Source: Riptortus pedestris
Taxonomy: Eukaryota; Arthropoda; Insecta; Hemiptera; Alydidae
DNA: 64,000 nucleotides
Assembly: GCA_019009955.1 (NCBI GenBank)
Contig: JADPXZ010000007.1
Coordinates: forward strand, 256,001-320,000
Reading direction: 5' to 3'
Positions within the stretch are counted from its first letter, which is position 1, and each line of letters begins with the position of its first letter. Below are positions 10,475 to 26,327 of this stretch, one piece after another. A model generated the notes under the pieces. It saw nothing but the letters and a program-made list of their open reading frames with translations. It was not told the origin of the DNA and made no database searches. The position numbers and the translations under genes are program-made.

Positions 10475-11290
10475 CATAACCAATCTTATTGCAAATTAAA
10501 TTTACTATAAATATTGTTATATGCATTTATTCTCTATCTTGAATATTAACCGAGATACACTCAACCGCATAAAAAACCGGACACTTAGATTTAGTCTTAT
10601 AATTTTGTTAAATACTTAATATATATGTATATTAATCTTTTTAATTAAAATAATTGGTTAATCTATAGGTTATTTAAACAAAATCTGCCAAAAGTGAATA
10701 ATTTTTATTGATTATTTACACAAAAATACAAAATAAAAAAAAATGATAAATTAACACATTCAAAAAAAAAAAAAAATGATTCTTCATTTTTATTCCAGTG
10801 AATGGTAGACTTGGCTAGCCGAAGCGTTTCGGCAATGTAACGTAAGCTCCAGCCTTCCATCTAAGTTTGAAAGACCCATTATTCTGGACCGAAATAAAAA
10901 TAAAACATTAATTAAAGAAAATGCTTGGTTAATAATTAAAGATGTTTAAATGTGCGAAAAACTACTTACAGTTTAGAATAGATCAACTTGACGACAAATA
11001 AATCTAATCTGAGTTTTATCTAATTGTTTACTAATCCTGAAGGGATTAGTTCAATGGACTTAGACTCTAAATTCTCTGTAATAACTAGAATAGCCACATA
11101 AAGAAAATTGCTGAAAATTAGCTTTTAATACGACAAAAATGAAGTGGCCGGTTTTTTTTTTTGCGGTTGAGTGTATTTGCATTTTTATTAATTGTGGGCC
11201 GATAACGGATGACTAGTTTCCCGCCAAAACTGTTCGGCTCTCGTATGTATATTTCTCTATTATATAACTTGACGCTGGGAAATCTGCTGA
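10475..11290 (-). repeat. Family A element split by a Tc1-like insertion
   Basis: The halves 10475-10557 and 11174-11290 join exactly at a TA. The uninterrupted sequence CCGAGATATTTGCATTT is seen in other copies (for example 49833-49847). Reverse orientation. Confidence 0.85.
10558..11173. mobile_element. Non-autonomous Tc1-like transposon (616 bp) retaining a helix-turn-helix
   Basis: It starts CACTCAACCGC and ends GCGGTTGAGTG, with ACCGG-containing inverted ends and a duplicated TA at 10556-10557 and 11174-11175. On the minus strand near 10785-10860 a short frame reads LRYIAETLRLAKSTIH, which resembles the DNA-binding helix-turn-helix of Tc1-type transposases. The catalytic domain is absent, so this is an internal-deletion derivative. 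A sister copy lies at 39266-39877 in the opposite orientation. Confidence 0.88.
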
Positions 11291-11580
11291 CTTTACTACG
11301 TTTTGTGATTAACTAACGCAACTAGTTGGTAATTTTCTTAGTAGAGTAAATATTACGAGGGAGCAGATAAATATTGCAATGCAGGCATACCTTTCCATTT
11401 CGTGTCGGGACTCTAGCTGCTGCTTGCTTTTAATTTACATAACCTAAAGCAGAACATGTGATTTGTATATAAACCGATGTGCATTCAAGAATAGTTGGAT
11501 TATATTGAAAATAAGAGCTCTTTTCTATTTAGATCGCAACCAAGCAATGAGAAGGGTGAGTCAACCAATCATTATTATTA
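11291..11580. other. Unassigned DNA between repeats
   Basis: No repeat family match or convincing exon. The stretch near 11530-11556 (TTTCTATTTAG, then 23 nt, then GTGAGTC) has the form of a tiny exon but has no partner exon and is not called. Confidence 0.4.
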
Positions 11581-11935
11581 CATCGTTTAATCGTTTTATG
11601 TAAAAAGAAAGATCAAGTTCTTCAACGGCTGAAATCGGACCAGTGGGAGTTTTTTTTTCGAAAATTCAAAATATCTCCGTTATTATGCATCGGATTGAAA
11701 AATTGTATAGAACCAATCTTATTGCAAATTAAATTTACTATAAATATTGTTATATACATTTATTCTCTATCTTGAATATTAACCGAGATATTCATATATA
11801 CATATATATATACGTACCTCATTTTCGTAATCTCCTGACTAGGATCGATGGACTTTTGAAGAAATGTTTCTTAAATCGCGTCATGAGTACGACCTCAATA
11901 GCTGATTTCCCTTAAGGCAAATATGCTAAAATAGA
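11581..11935. repeat. Family A fragments in opposite orientations
   Basis: 11590-11790 matches the family A middle in reverse. 11805-11935 matches its 3' end in forward orientation, ending AAGGCAAATATGCTAAAA. They are joined by a short TA-rich spacer. Confidence 0.75.
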
Positions 11936-12580
11936 AGTCCGTCACGCAGGGGCTGCGTAAACTAACCAGATTTCAACCATGAAGTTTTACAATAGAGAAA
12001 TCTGTACACTGGTAACACAATACCACCGTGATTAGATAATGAGAAATCTTTCAGTTAATTAAAATAAATTCCCAACTGAAACGGCTTCTGAATTGTAAGA
12101 ATAATTTATATTTTAATAACTCAAATTTTAGTAGTCCAAGAACTAAAGAAGGGGGGGGGGCGGATGAACAGAACGTATTTGCATAAATCTCACAAAGTAA
12201 CGAAGGTAAGGTAAGGTTAGAAGAAGCTTCCACCTGAGCCGAAAAGTTACAAAAATGGCCGACCTAATCCGAACTATGCCCGACCACAGACTTCATACAA
12301 ATGCAAATATCTCGGTTAATATTCAAGATAGAGAATAAATGTATATAACAAGATTTATAGGAAATTTAATTTGCAATAAGATTGATTCTGTACGATTTTT
12401 CGATCCGACGTATAGTAACGGAGATATTTTGAATTTTCGAAAATCCTCCCTCTAAACCCCCCTCCCTCTGGTCCGATTTCAGCCGTTAACGAACTTGATC
12501 TGTCTTTTTACATAAAACGGTTAAATATCGAGTTTCGTAACGATAAAACAAAAATTGCGACCGCTAGAACTTTAACAGAC

Positions 12581-12644
<64 letters not shown>

Positions 12645-12795
12645 TATATATGTATATATATATATATATAATTTTGAACGGACCTCATTTTCGTAATCTC
12701 CTGACTAGGATCGATGGACATTTGAAGAAATGTTTCTCAAATCGCGTCATGAGTACGACCTCAATAGCTGATTTCCCTCGAGGCAAATCTGCTAA
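11936..12795 (+). repeat. Family A element, long form, with internal (TA)n
   Basis: Begins near GGGGCTGCGTAAACTAACC, includes the extra segment with the G run and GGATGAACAGAACG (also at 42680 and, reversed, at 36610), then the core, a TA tract at 12585-12672, and ends AGGCAAATCTGCTAAC. Confidence 0.85.
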
Positions 12796-12832
12796 CAAAA
12801 ATTGCACCCTGTTGTGATTGTGGCTGGCCTAC

Positions 12833-12871
12833 CTCGGTGCATTCGTAGCTCGCTGGAATCGATCGGACCAG
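12833..12871 (-). CDS. Candidate upstream exon of the minus-strand gene
   Basis: Minus-strand AG-CTGGTCC...CACCGAG-GTAGGCC gives a 39-nt exon ending in phase 2, which is what exon 10353-10390 needs. The join would read SDRFQRATNAPRESEPATPP in one frame. It sits in a single-copy island (12796-12960) between a family A copy and a LINE. The evidence is splice consensus and phase only, so this is tentative. The true 5' end and start codon are not identified. Confidence 0.3.
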
Positions 12872-13750
12872 CTGTTACTCTACTGCGCACCGGCTGTCAA
12901 GGTCTGCTAAGTCGATTTGCTAATCTTGCAGTTTGCTGAACCACTCCCGTACAGAGTATGTATCATATCTTCATTTAATATCAATACTTCTAAATAGATT
13001 CGATTCTACTGCTTTACATCTTCTTCTCATGCATTTATTCCATGGCAGAACTATTGTTTTTTCCTTCTTCCTGTTCAACTTGTTTCTTTGTCATTGAGCT
13101 GTGAATCAGCTTGAAACGGCAACAGCTTCTTTATATTAGACAACTCGTGCTAACTTGAGTTTTAGATATATATAAACCAACCCAAACTGAGCTGTTAGCA
13201 GATTTGCCTTAGGGAGCTCATTACGCCATTTTCGGAAATTTTGCACAACACAGCCAGCTTCATATGAAATCGTTCTAAATGGCTTTATTATCTTCAAAGC
13301 CATCAGTCTCTGAACTCTCTCCATTTTCCTTAAATTGTATTGCCGCTGTAAACCTTCATGGCAAGCAGTGATGGCGTAAGTCATTGCAGGTTGTATTGCT
13401 GCAGAGTATATAGTCCGTAATGTGTCTGTTTGTAGTCCCCAAGTCAGTTCTGTTGCTATTGAAAGTAGGTTTATATGTTTCAGTAGTTTTGTTTCAAGAT
13501 GTTGAATGTAGGCGTTCCAAGTTAGTTTACTGTCAAAAATTATTCCCAAGTATTTAATTGTATTTGCTTTAGTAAGTGTTTGTCCTTGTAACCTGATGTC
13601 AAATGATTGAGTTGTCCTTGATCTGCTAAATACTGTGTAGGATGATTGACTTTCAATTTGTTTTTATGAGCCCATTGTTCAGTAACGTCTAGAATTGTGT
13701 TAATTATGGTCTGTGTCTGTCCAGGAATCTTTGATTTTACCAAAATTATA

Positions 13751-15034
13751 TTGCGTTGATGCAAAATTAATGCAGGTTTTTAATATTCATTGAAAATATT
13801 CCATATCTTTACTTTAACTATATATATTTAATCAAAATAATTTCCATCTGAATCAATGCACTTTTGCCAACGTTCAACAAGTTTTCTTATTCCACCAGAA
13901 AAAAAATCTGAATCCCTGGACTCAATGAAGTCACGAAACGAATTTACAATTTCATCGTGGTTTTGAAAATTTTTCTCCCTCAAAAAGTTATCCAGATGCC
14001 TGAAAAAGTGGAAGTCTGTAGGAGAGAGGTGAGGTGAATAAGGTGGGTGTGGGAGAACTTGGTAGCCCAACTCGTGCAGTCGTTGTAGCGTTGGTTGTGC
14101 GACGTGTGGTCTGGCGTGATCATGGAGAAGGATAACCCTTCCGATTCATCAATGCTGGGCAAAGACATTGTAATTTTTGATTCATGTTGTCGATTTCTTG
14201 ACAGTACTTGTCAGCAGTTATAGTCTCACCTCGATTGAGAAAGCTGTAGTCGATAACACCAGCAGTATACCACCAAACTGTGACCATAACTTTTTTCGGG
14301 TGCAGGTTGGTCTTCGGGAAAGGTTTCGGTTGTTCATCTTTGCCCAGCCATTGGCTACAACGCCTTCTGTTGTCGTATAAGATCCATTTTTCATCGCACG
14401 TCACAATGCGATCGAGAAATGGATCATTTTTATTGCGTGTCACAAGCATGGAACAGATTTCAAAGCGGCGATTTTGTTGGTGGTCCTTTAATTGGTGTGG
14501 CACCCACTTGGACAACTTTTTTACCTTACCAATTGCTTCCAAGTGGCGTACAACTGTGGATTGGTTCACGCCGAGTTCTACCGCTATTTCTCGGGTGGTT
14601 TTGGTCGGGTCTTCTTCCACTATTGACCTCAGCTGGTCGTGGTCGAGAGCAAAATGACGGCCCCGACCTTCCTTGTCTTCGAGGTCGAAATCTCCACTGC
14701 GAAACTTCTGGAACCAACGCTGCACCGTGCACTCGTTAATAGCCCCCGGACCCCACACTTCGTTAATATTACGAGCTGTTTGCACAGCGCTGCGCCCTAA
14801 TTTAAATTCGTAAAAATAAATTTGACGAAAATCGCACTTGGACATTTTCGATTTAAGACCTTTGAACACACTGAACAAACTGATTTTACTGATCAAATTC
14901 CTGGTGAAAGAGAGGGTATTAGACAAGGTTTGTTTTGGTATAATAATGATCAATGTTAGCATTTGCTTTGTTTACACAATTGGAATTAAGATATCCCAAT
15001 AGAGCAAACCTCCATTCATTTTGCATCAACCCAA
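13751..15034 (-). mobile_element. Mariner transposon, full length (1284 bp)
   Basis: Inverted ends contain TTGATGCAAAAT (TTGCGTTGATGC at 13751 and its partner GCATCAACCCAA ending at 15034), flanked by duplicated TA at 13749-13750 and 15035-15036. Size and ends are typical of mariner. Removing it and one TA restores the host LINE frame through FADDIIILVKSK, so the boundaries are exact. Confidence 0.95.
13828..14845 (-). pseudogene. Mariner transposase, one frameshift
   Basis: The protein starts MSKCDFRQIYFYEF at 14845 and ends GNYFD at 13828, about 340 residues, close to the usual mariner length. Visible parts are the N-terminal helix-turn-helix pair (including TREIAVELGVNQSTVVRH), the linker, and the catalytic triad: TCDEKW, then LLHDHARPH, then LSPTDFHFF with exactly 34 residues between the second and third aspartates, the DD34D signature. 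The frame breaks once near 14130, just before the second aspartate. All three acidic residues remain. It is probably inactive as it stands. Confidence 0.93.
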
Positions 15035-15484
15035 TAATATCATCTGCGAATGCGTAAATAGCTGCATGTTTCGTGTTAATTAAATGTAATAATTCATTAA
15101 TAATTAGGTTCCATAAAAGTGGAGAACAACTTGAACCTTGAGGTGTTCCTATTGTTTGAGCTTTAGTGATCATTAGATTGGGTGTACTGAAAGAGGTTTG
15201 GCGATTAGTAAAATATGAGAAGATAAGTTTGTATAAATTTTTAGGACATTTCTTTATTAGGAGAGAGTTGAGGATAGAAGGGCACCACGCATTATCAAAT
15301 GCACCCTTAATGTCTAGTGAAATGAGAACAACATGTTGATTTTGAGTAAGTGCAGTTTTAATAAAATTAAGTGTTTCGCATATTGCATCTGAAGAACTTT
15401 TTTGAGGAGTGAAGCCGAATTGATTTCTGTGCAAAAGGTTGTTTGTGTATAGGTAGTGTGATAGATGTTGGTTAATGATTTTTT

Positions 15485-16090
15485 TCTGTAATTGTTGAAT
15501 AATGGTAACATTACTAAACTGAAATGAGTGAAGAAAGTGAAACATTTTGCAATAGAGTGAAGAAAGTAATCACTTTGTTCACAAGTGAAGAAAGTGAATT
15601 GCCTTCTTAATTAGAAATAAGTATAAATTAAAAAATAATTTGAAGTTGGAAATTAAATGCTTTTAAATGTTTCTTAACATTGTAAGAATTTATTTTAACA
15701 AAATAAATTGAAATGTGAATGAATTATTGGTGGAAATAATCGATATATTTTAAAATTTAAATATAATAATAATTACCTTCCTTGTTTATAACTGCACTAC
15801 TTCACAATCATCACTAGTTGTTTTATAACTATGCTTATAACCTTTCACAATCATGCTTATAACCTACCGACAACATACCATAATCTTCACAACATCCTAA
15901 TTTTGTTCATATTCTGGTTAGATCTGATCATGTATTACACGATTACAGAAAAAATTTAATATTACACTCGTGGCGAAAGTAGAATTTACAACTCTCGTGA
16001 AATTACCAGACTCGCTTCGCTTGTGTGGGTAAACGTTTCACTCGAGTTGTAAAATGATCTACTTTCGTCACTTGTATAATAAATAACTAT
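15485..16090 (-). repeat. Family C element inserted in a LINE
   Basis: About 605 bp in reverse orientation, interrupting the LINE RT between residues EIVI and QLQKKI. It matches the copies at 26328-26937, 56762-57397 and 63140-63740. Near one end (15965-16075) is the family's hairpin: arms with CTACTTTCGTCA and TTTACAACTC on both sides of a loop containing CGCTTCGCTTG. It has no open reading frame of its own. Confidence 0.9.
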
Positions 16091-16444
16091 TTCGAGGATT
16101 TCTCCTCCAGTTGTGATTAAACTTATGGGTTGTACTGAAGAAAAGTCGTCTTTTTCTTTGCCTAGTTTAGGAATAAATATTAACTTTGATATTTTCCATT
16201 GTTGTGGGAAATAGCCTAAATCGAAACATCTTTTGTAAATATTTTGAGTAAATTTAGGTAAAATAAAATAAACGTTTTTGAAAATTTCAGCAGAAATGCA
16301 TTCTATTCCAAGAGTTTTCTTACTGTTTAATGATTTAATTATTTTATCTAGTTCTTGAGTTGTAAGTGGTAAGTCATTATTAGAGTTAGGTTCGTTAAGT
16401 ATGTTATTTCTCAATGTTTTGTGATAGTCGTTATCTGTCGTCAT

Positions 16445-16620
16445 ATATATATTTGCATTTTTATTAAATCACGGCGGCTAACGGACGGGTGACTTTCCCG
16501 CCAAAAGCTAGTTCGGCCGTTTCCTTAACTGCCCGGCTCTCGTGTAATTTCTCTATTGTATAACTTGACGCTGGGAAATCTGCTTAGTTTACGCAGCCCC
16601 TGCCTGGCGGACTTTTCTTA
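16445..16620 (-). repeat. Family A end fragment
   Basis: Reverse orientation, from TTTGCATTTTTATTAAATC to GGGGCTGCGT-type sequence at the right edge. It truncates the LINE. Confidence 0.85.
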
Positions 16621-17338
16621 GATTATAGGTTTTACTTTGTTTGTTTATAATTTATATAAAGTACCCTGAGTTGGTATTCCGGCATGTGGAACCGACTTCT
16701 AATGTAGGTACGATGAAATAATTGGCCATGCTTCGACTATAACAATTTATTGAAACGGAAGAGCGCTTTCAGTGTCCTGTTGACACAGGATGGGTTCCTC
16801 ACTGACACGATATATCTCGTCTCCAAGTGTAAAGGCGGGAAGCTTTTTAAAGGCAAGAATAAGAGAGCATTAGACTGAAATATTTACCATTTTTCTGGAA
16901 AGATGAGTGGAAATAATTCGAGTCACTATTTGAGTTCTCCAAAGAATCAAGTATATTGAATTGATTAAGCAACATATAATACACTTATAGATATAGAGGT
17001 TGAACAAGAAACAAAAGGAGACTTAACTTTATAAAATAATTTAGCGGCAAGCCAATAATATATATACAATATAAGGATCGATCGGTCCTATATTATGAGC
17101 ACTCATTTAATAGTTTGCGTAGATAATGCTAGCATTATTAGAAGTAGGTACCTGCGGGAAACATATACTTTCCTTGAAGTGGAGTCTTCTTCCGGTGTTA
17201 TTTTCTGTGTTCCCTATAAGATTCTGTCTTCTAGCTGGTTGCGGTATATGATGGTAGCTTTGCGGGAGATGAAAGGTTGACTATAACGGGTGAATCCCAA
17301 CTCAACTGGTCCGCTTGAAACCCGCCGGTGCCTTCTTG
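16621..17338. other. Unassigned DNA with one half of a distant inverted pair
   Basis: No gene is recognised. 16706-16775 is repeated in inverted orientation at about 19305-19375, upstream of calcyphosin-like gene 1, suggesting a shared mobile-element terminus. A near-perfect palindrome (AATATAAGGATCGATCGGTC and following bases) lies at about 17068-17096. Confidence 0.5.
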
Positions 17339-17826
17339 AGCTGCAACGTAGTTTCCGCTTTAGGCCACAGCCTTGGTGATCTGCAACGTAGTTTCCGCTG
17401 TAGGCCACAGCCTTGGTGATCTGCAACGTAGTTTCCGCTGTAGGCCACAGCCTTGGTGATCTGCAACGTAGTTTCCGCTGTAGGCCACAGCCTTGGTGAT
17501 CTGCAACGTAGTTTCCGCTGTAGGCCACAGCCTTGGTGATCTGCAACGTAGTTTCCGCTGTAGGCCACAGCCTTGGTGATCTGCAACGTAGTTTCCGCTG
17601 TAGGCCACAGCCTTGGTGATCTGCAACGTAGTTTCCGCTGTAGGCCACAGCCTTGGTGAGCTGCAACGTAGTTTCCGCTGTAGGCCACAGCCTTGGTGAT
17701 CTGCAACGTAGTTTCCGCTGTAGGCCACAGCCTTGGTGATCTGCAACGTAGTTTCCGCTGTAGGCCACAGCCTTGGTGATCTGCAACGTAGTTTCCGCTG
17801 TAGGCCACAGCCTTGGTGATCTGCAT
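17339..17826. repeat. Minisatellite, 40-bp unit, 12 copies
   Basis: The unit CTGCAACGTAGTTTCCGCTG plus TAGGCCACAGCCTTGGTGAT is 40 bp. It is almost invariant, with single changes at about 17337 and 17660 (GAG for GAT) and 17362 (CTTTAGG). Open frames on the minus strand cycle through three frames and are not called as coding. Confidence 0.97.
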
Positions 17827-18180
17827 ATGTGTGGCGGGTTTGTGAACTCAGCGAGCCGCGGGAAATTCAATTTAAAAGACGATTGAACACCAAGTGTTCC
17901 ATAAAGTGGTTAGCTGCAAGAGGTCATATTGAGCAGTCCATGATCAAACCTGTGGATAAAAGTGTAAAAATTATTTTGGAATTCAAAATAATTTTGGTTC
18001 GAGCAAAAGGCAAGCAGATCTAAAAATGCCAGTCGAGCTCCAAGACACCTCACTCTTCTTTGTTCCCCTTTCTCTGTCTAAATAGTCTAGTTTAAGTCTT
18101 TCAGACAGTTTCAATGTCCTACTTGTACTCACTTAATTTAATAAAAAATTGCACGTTGATGTATGAAAAGTTTTATATGT
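17827..18180. other. Unassigned DNA
   Basis: A 64-codon frame (17829-18023, +) continues out of the minisatellite edge and has no recognisable domain. AATAAA occurs near 18140. It could be the remainder of whatever element hosts the minisatellite. Confidence 0.35.
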
Positions 18181-18182
18181 AT

Positions 18183-19129
18183 ACTAGCTGAGATAGCCGG
18201 CTTCGCCCGGGAATTCATTTGAGGCTGAATGGTGATGGTATTTTTTTGGCAAGGCTTTACTTTGCACAATATTTTGACATTTACCCGTCCCAGTGTTGAG
18301 GGTTAATACCCGTCATTTCTGTGGATTTGTTAATAATAAAATTAATTTTTTATGTAAGACTTCACTGTCCTCCATATTGTCATATTTCCTGTGCATTATG
18401 CATAGATTTGAATTATTAAGGACAAAATATTAACATACATTTGAACTAATTTTTCCAGGTGAGGTACCTGATAACCTTTTCATATTGAAAAGAATTGTTG
18501 AGCAAAATTCTCTAAATAACAAAATAAACAACTTTTGTTATGTGCATATTTGCCGAAACCCAAATAGGAAACGAAATATCACTATATTTAATTTCAGGCC
18601 TCACTTACAACCCCCACTCCTGCCCGTCCCTAGAAATGTTGGTATGGCTTATTATAAGGAAGGTGTTAGTGCTAATTCACATACCGAGTTTGGTTTAGTT
18701 CGGTTGAGTCTTTTGTGCCAAATAAAATTGTTGACTCCTGCTATATGTTTTAGCGTATAATGCCTTTATAGTTTAGTATACGAAAAAAGTGTATATGACA
18801 AAAGTTACTCCAAATAATTGCCAAAAATGCAATAGGAAACGAAATATTGCTATTTTTAATTTCAGCCCTCCCTTATAACCCCCACTCCTGTTCATCTCAG
18901 AGAATATTTACATAGCCTAAAAGCTAAGTTGGGTTAGTAGTAATATACATACCAAGTTTCATAAACTTTGGTTCAGCCGTTTATGCGTGAAAAGGTAACA
19001 AACAAACAGACACGAAAGAAACAAAATGCAGTTATGGTGTCTATGACATGTGAAACGAAAAGTTATCGTGAAATTTCGGGGAAAAAATCAATGTACAGAC
19101 AGTGGTTACAATTTTATATATATATATAT

Positions 19130-19171
<42 letters not shown>
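18183..19171 (+). repeat. Family R element with (TA)n tail
   Basis: Complete from ACTAGCTGAGATAGCCGGC through both CCCCCACTCCTG blocks to ACAGACAGTGGTTACAAT, followed by a TA tract. Confidence 0.9.
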
Positions 19172-19172
<1 letters not shown>

Positions 19173-19424
19173 TTTATTTCTAAGCAAGATTGTTTTTATT
19201 GCTATTTGTTATCGAGTTTAGCCCTTATCTAAAATATTTTAATAGAGAGAGTAATTATTGATTTTGTGTGTCGACAAGGCACTGCCGATGATGCACTGGA
19301 TCGACCGCGCTCTGCCGTTTTAATAAATGGTTATAGTCAAAGCATGGCCAATTATTTCATCGTACCTACATTAGACTATAAAAAAAACATGAATATATGA
19401 CTAATGAATGTGCGTGTGTTGCAG
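19172..19424 (+). other. Sequence immediately upstream of calcyphosin-like gene 1 exon 1
   Basis: Contains the inverted partner of 16706-16775 (about 19305-19375) and ends in TGTGCGTGTGTTGCAG, an acceptor directly before the ATG. A 5' non-coding exon, or further coding exon, must therefore lie upstream. I could not identify it, nor a promoter. Confidence 0.5.
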
Positions 19425-24433
<5,009 letters not shown>

Positions 24434-24765
24434 ACAGCTAAACACCAACGACTCACACGTTCTCATCTATATCTTATTTTGTTATATTAATACATTATGT
24501 TAGCTGGCTTAAATATTTCTTGTCGTTTCTGTAATTGAGCGAGACTAGACTTAATAATATGAATAACGTAATAACGCTTAGCACAACATTATTATAACGT
24601 CTTATTTTATCGAAGGAACATTACGTATTTGTTGATTTTGAAAAAAATAGGAAAGATTGCATTTCAGAATAGCTTTAACGAGCAGCTTCCTTTTGCAGAA
24701 TTAAAACTGTTTTTTATTATTAAAAGGTCAAAATTAAAGAAACCACTGTATCAGATATATAGATT
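24434..24765 (+). other. 3' flank of calcyphosin-like gene 1
   Basis: AT-rich, presumably 3' UTR at first. No canonical AATAAA is seen within the first ~300 nt; the first lies in the LINE fragment near 24787. Confidence 0.4.
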
Positions 24766-25338
24766 CCCAATTACCGGAATGTTACAATAAAATCTCCAAA
24801 GCCCGCGTAAAATATATGTTAAAAGCTCATCTAACTGAAAAATGGCAACAACAACGGACTGTAACTAATAAAGGACGACATTTAAAACTTTTCATTCCGA
24901 ACATTAACACATATTTCAACAGCAAATACATACAGACAGACTTTTACATTACACAATTAGTAAGAGGACACGGTAGACTAAATTCTTACTACCGACGATT
25001 TAACATAAAAGACAACAATACTTGCCGCTGTGATTACTCGACTCCACAAACAGCTAAACACTTAATATACGATCCCAGACTACTGACTAACCAACGACAA
25101 AAACTAAAAAAGGCAAATTTCCAATAGAAGAAGACGAGTTATTTTTAAAATATAATAATGCTTTTAAAATATTCGCAGAACATGCTTTTAATGCAATTAA
25201 TCGGTTGAATACTTATTATAGCTGATACAACTACAATACTTAAAATATTTATGGATATTCATTATTTCTTTTTCTTTTAAGACTAATAATCTTCTCTTTA
25301 TATCTTTTTACTTCAATTTAACGTTGTTATTGTTAATT

Positions 25339-25388
<50 letters not shown>

Positions 25389-25535
25389 TAGTTTTGAAAT
25401 AATCTATGTATAAATTAATTGTAGTCCACTCCAAATGCATGTGATATGCTAACTTGCATCGGACATGCAGAAACAAATAAGCGGCCTTCTTATAGCCTTA
25501 CTTTACGAAGGAAACAAATAAAAAATAAATAATAA
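24766..25535 (+). pseudogene. LINE 3' fragment: zinc-knuckle-like C-terminus and 3' UTR
   Basis: The frame from about 24816 reads YITQLVRGHGRLNSYYRRF then CRCDYSTPQTAKHLIYD, the C-terminal Cys/His region after RNase H in I-group LINEs. It runs out at about 25127. The 3' UTR (with GGACATGCAGAAACAAATAA near 25463) ends in an A-rich tail and TA repeats. It is 5'-truncated. Confidence 0.8.
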
Positions 25536-25542
25536 TTAATAT

Positions 25543-25575
<33 letters not shown>

Positions 25576-25589
25576 TTATTAGTCTTAAA

Positions 25590-26327
25590 AAGAAAAAGAG
25601 AAAAATATTATAGAATATCCATAAATATTTTAAGTATAGTAGTTGTATCAGCTGCAATAAGTATTCAACCGATTAATTGTATCGAAAGCATGTTCTGCAA
25701 ATATTTTAAAAGCATTATTATATTTTAAAAATAACTCGTCTTCTTCTATTGGAAATTTGCCTTTTTTTTTGTCCAATGTCTTGTTTTAGTTTGTCGTTGG
25801 TTAGTCTCAATAGTCTGCGATCGTATATTAAGTGTTTAGCTGTTTGTGGAGTCGAGTAATCACAGCGGCAAGTATTGTTGTCTTTTATGTTGAATCGTCG
25901 GTAGTAAGAATTTAGTCTACCGTGTCCTCTTACTAATTGTGTAATGCAAAAGTCTGTCTGTATGTATTTGCTGTTGATATATGTGTTAATGTTCGGAATG
26001 AAAAGTTTTACATGTTGTCCTTTATTAGTTACAGTCCATTGTTGTTGCCATTTTTCAGTTTATATACAAAAGTCCTAATCTTATATTATTTGCATCCTTT
26101 AGGTTCATTCTTTATTGCTGAGTACGTTGAATTTTTCTCTTTATTTTCTCAAACAAAGAAGAAATTCTTTAAATCTAGATTGTTTTTATATTTAAGTTGG
26201 ATCGAATGTGTCTTTGATTAGTTTTTAAAACGTTTGCGTCCTTCGTTGAAAATTCATCCAATAAGTTTATTCCATTTTCTTGTTCTGCTTTCAATGATTT
26301 TATTATTGTAATAAAGTAGTTGTAGTT
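25590..26327 (-). pseudogene. LINE fragment, inverted relative to 24766-25535
   Basis: 25590-26060 is a minus-strand copy of the same C-terminal region, so the two lie tail to tail. 26060-26327 continues on the minus strand with a frame containing FITIIKSLKAEQENGINLLD, an unplaced LINE segment. Family C interrupts at about 26328. Confidence 0.75.

Larger units (their letters stand above)
13136..16444 (-). pseudogene. Broken I-group LINE: reverse transcriptase remains
   Basis: On the minus strand, three blocks of one LINE polyprotein can be followed: 16444-16090 (N-terminal RT region, GYFPQQWKISKLIFIPK), 15480-15037 (QFGFTPQKSS, ISLDIKGAFDNAW, GTPQGSSCSPLL and the catalytic FADD), and 13748-13136 (from ILVKSKIPGQTQ through LGIIFDSKLTW-type sequence to the region after the RT thumb). 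It is interrupted by family C (about 15485-16090) and by a mariner (13751-15034), and carries internal frame breaks. The 5' part of the element, with its endonuclease, is missing. The fragments at 24766-29440 look like the RNase H end of a related element. Confidence 0.85.

Noticed and set aside
11530..11556. Possible 23-nt plus-strand micro-exon
   Set aside because: AG and GTGAG edges exist, but there is no partner exon or coding context.
17068..17096. Palindrome around GGATCGATCGGTCC as an operator or terminator
   Set aside because: A single AT-rich palindrome in animal DNA without context. Kept only as an observation.
17302..17870. CRISPR-like look of the 40-bp array
   Set aside because: Units are contiguous with no variable spacers, and the genome is animal. 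It is a minisatellite.
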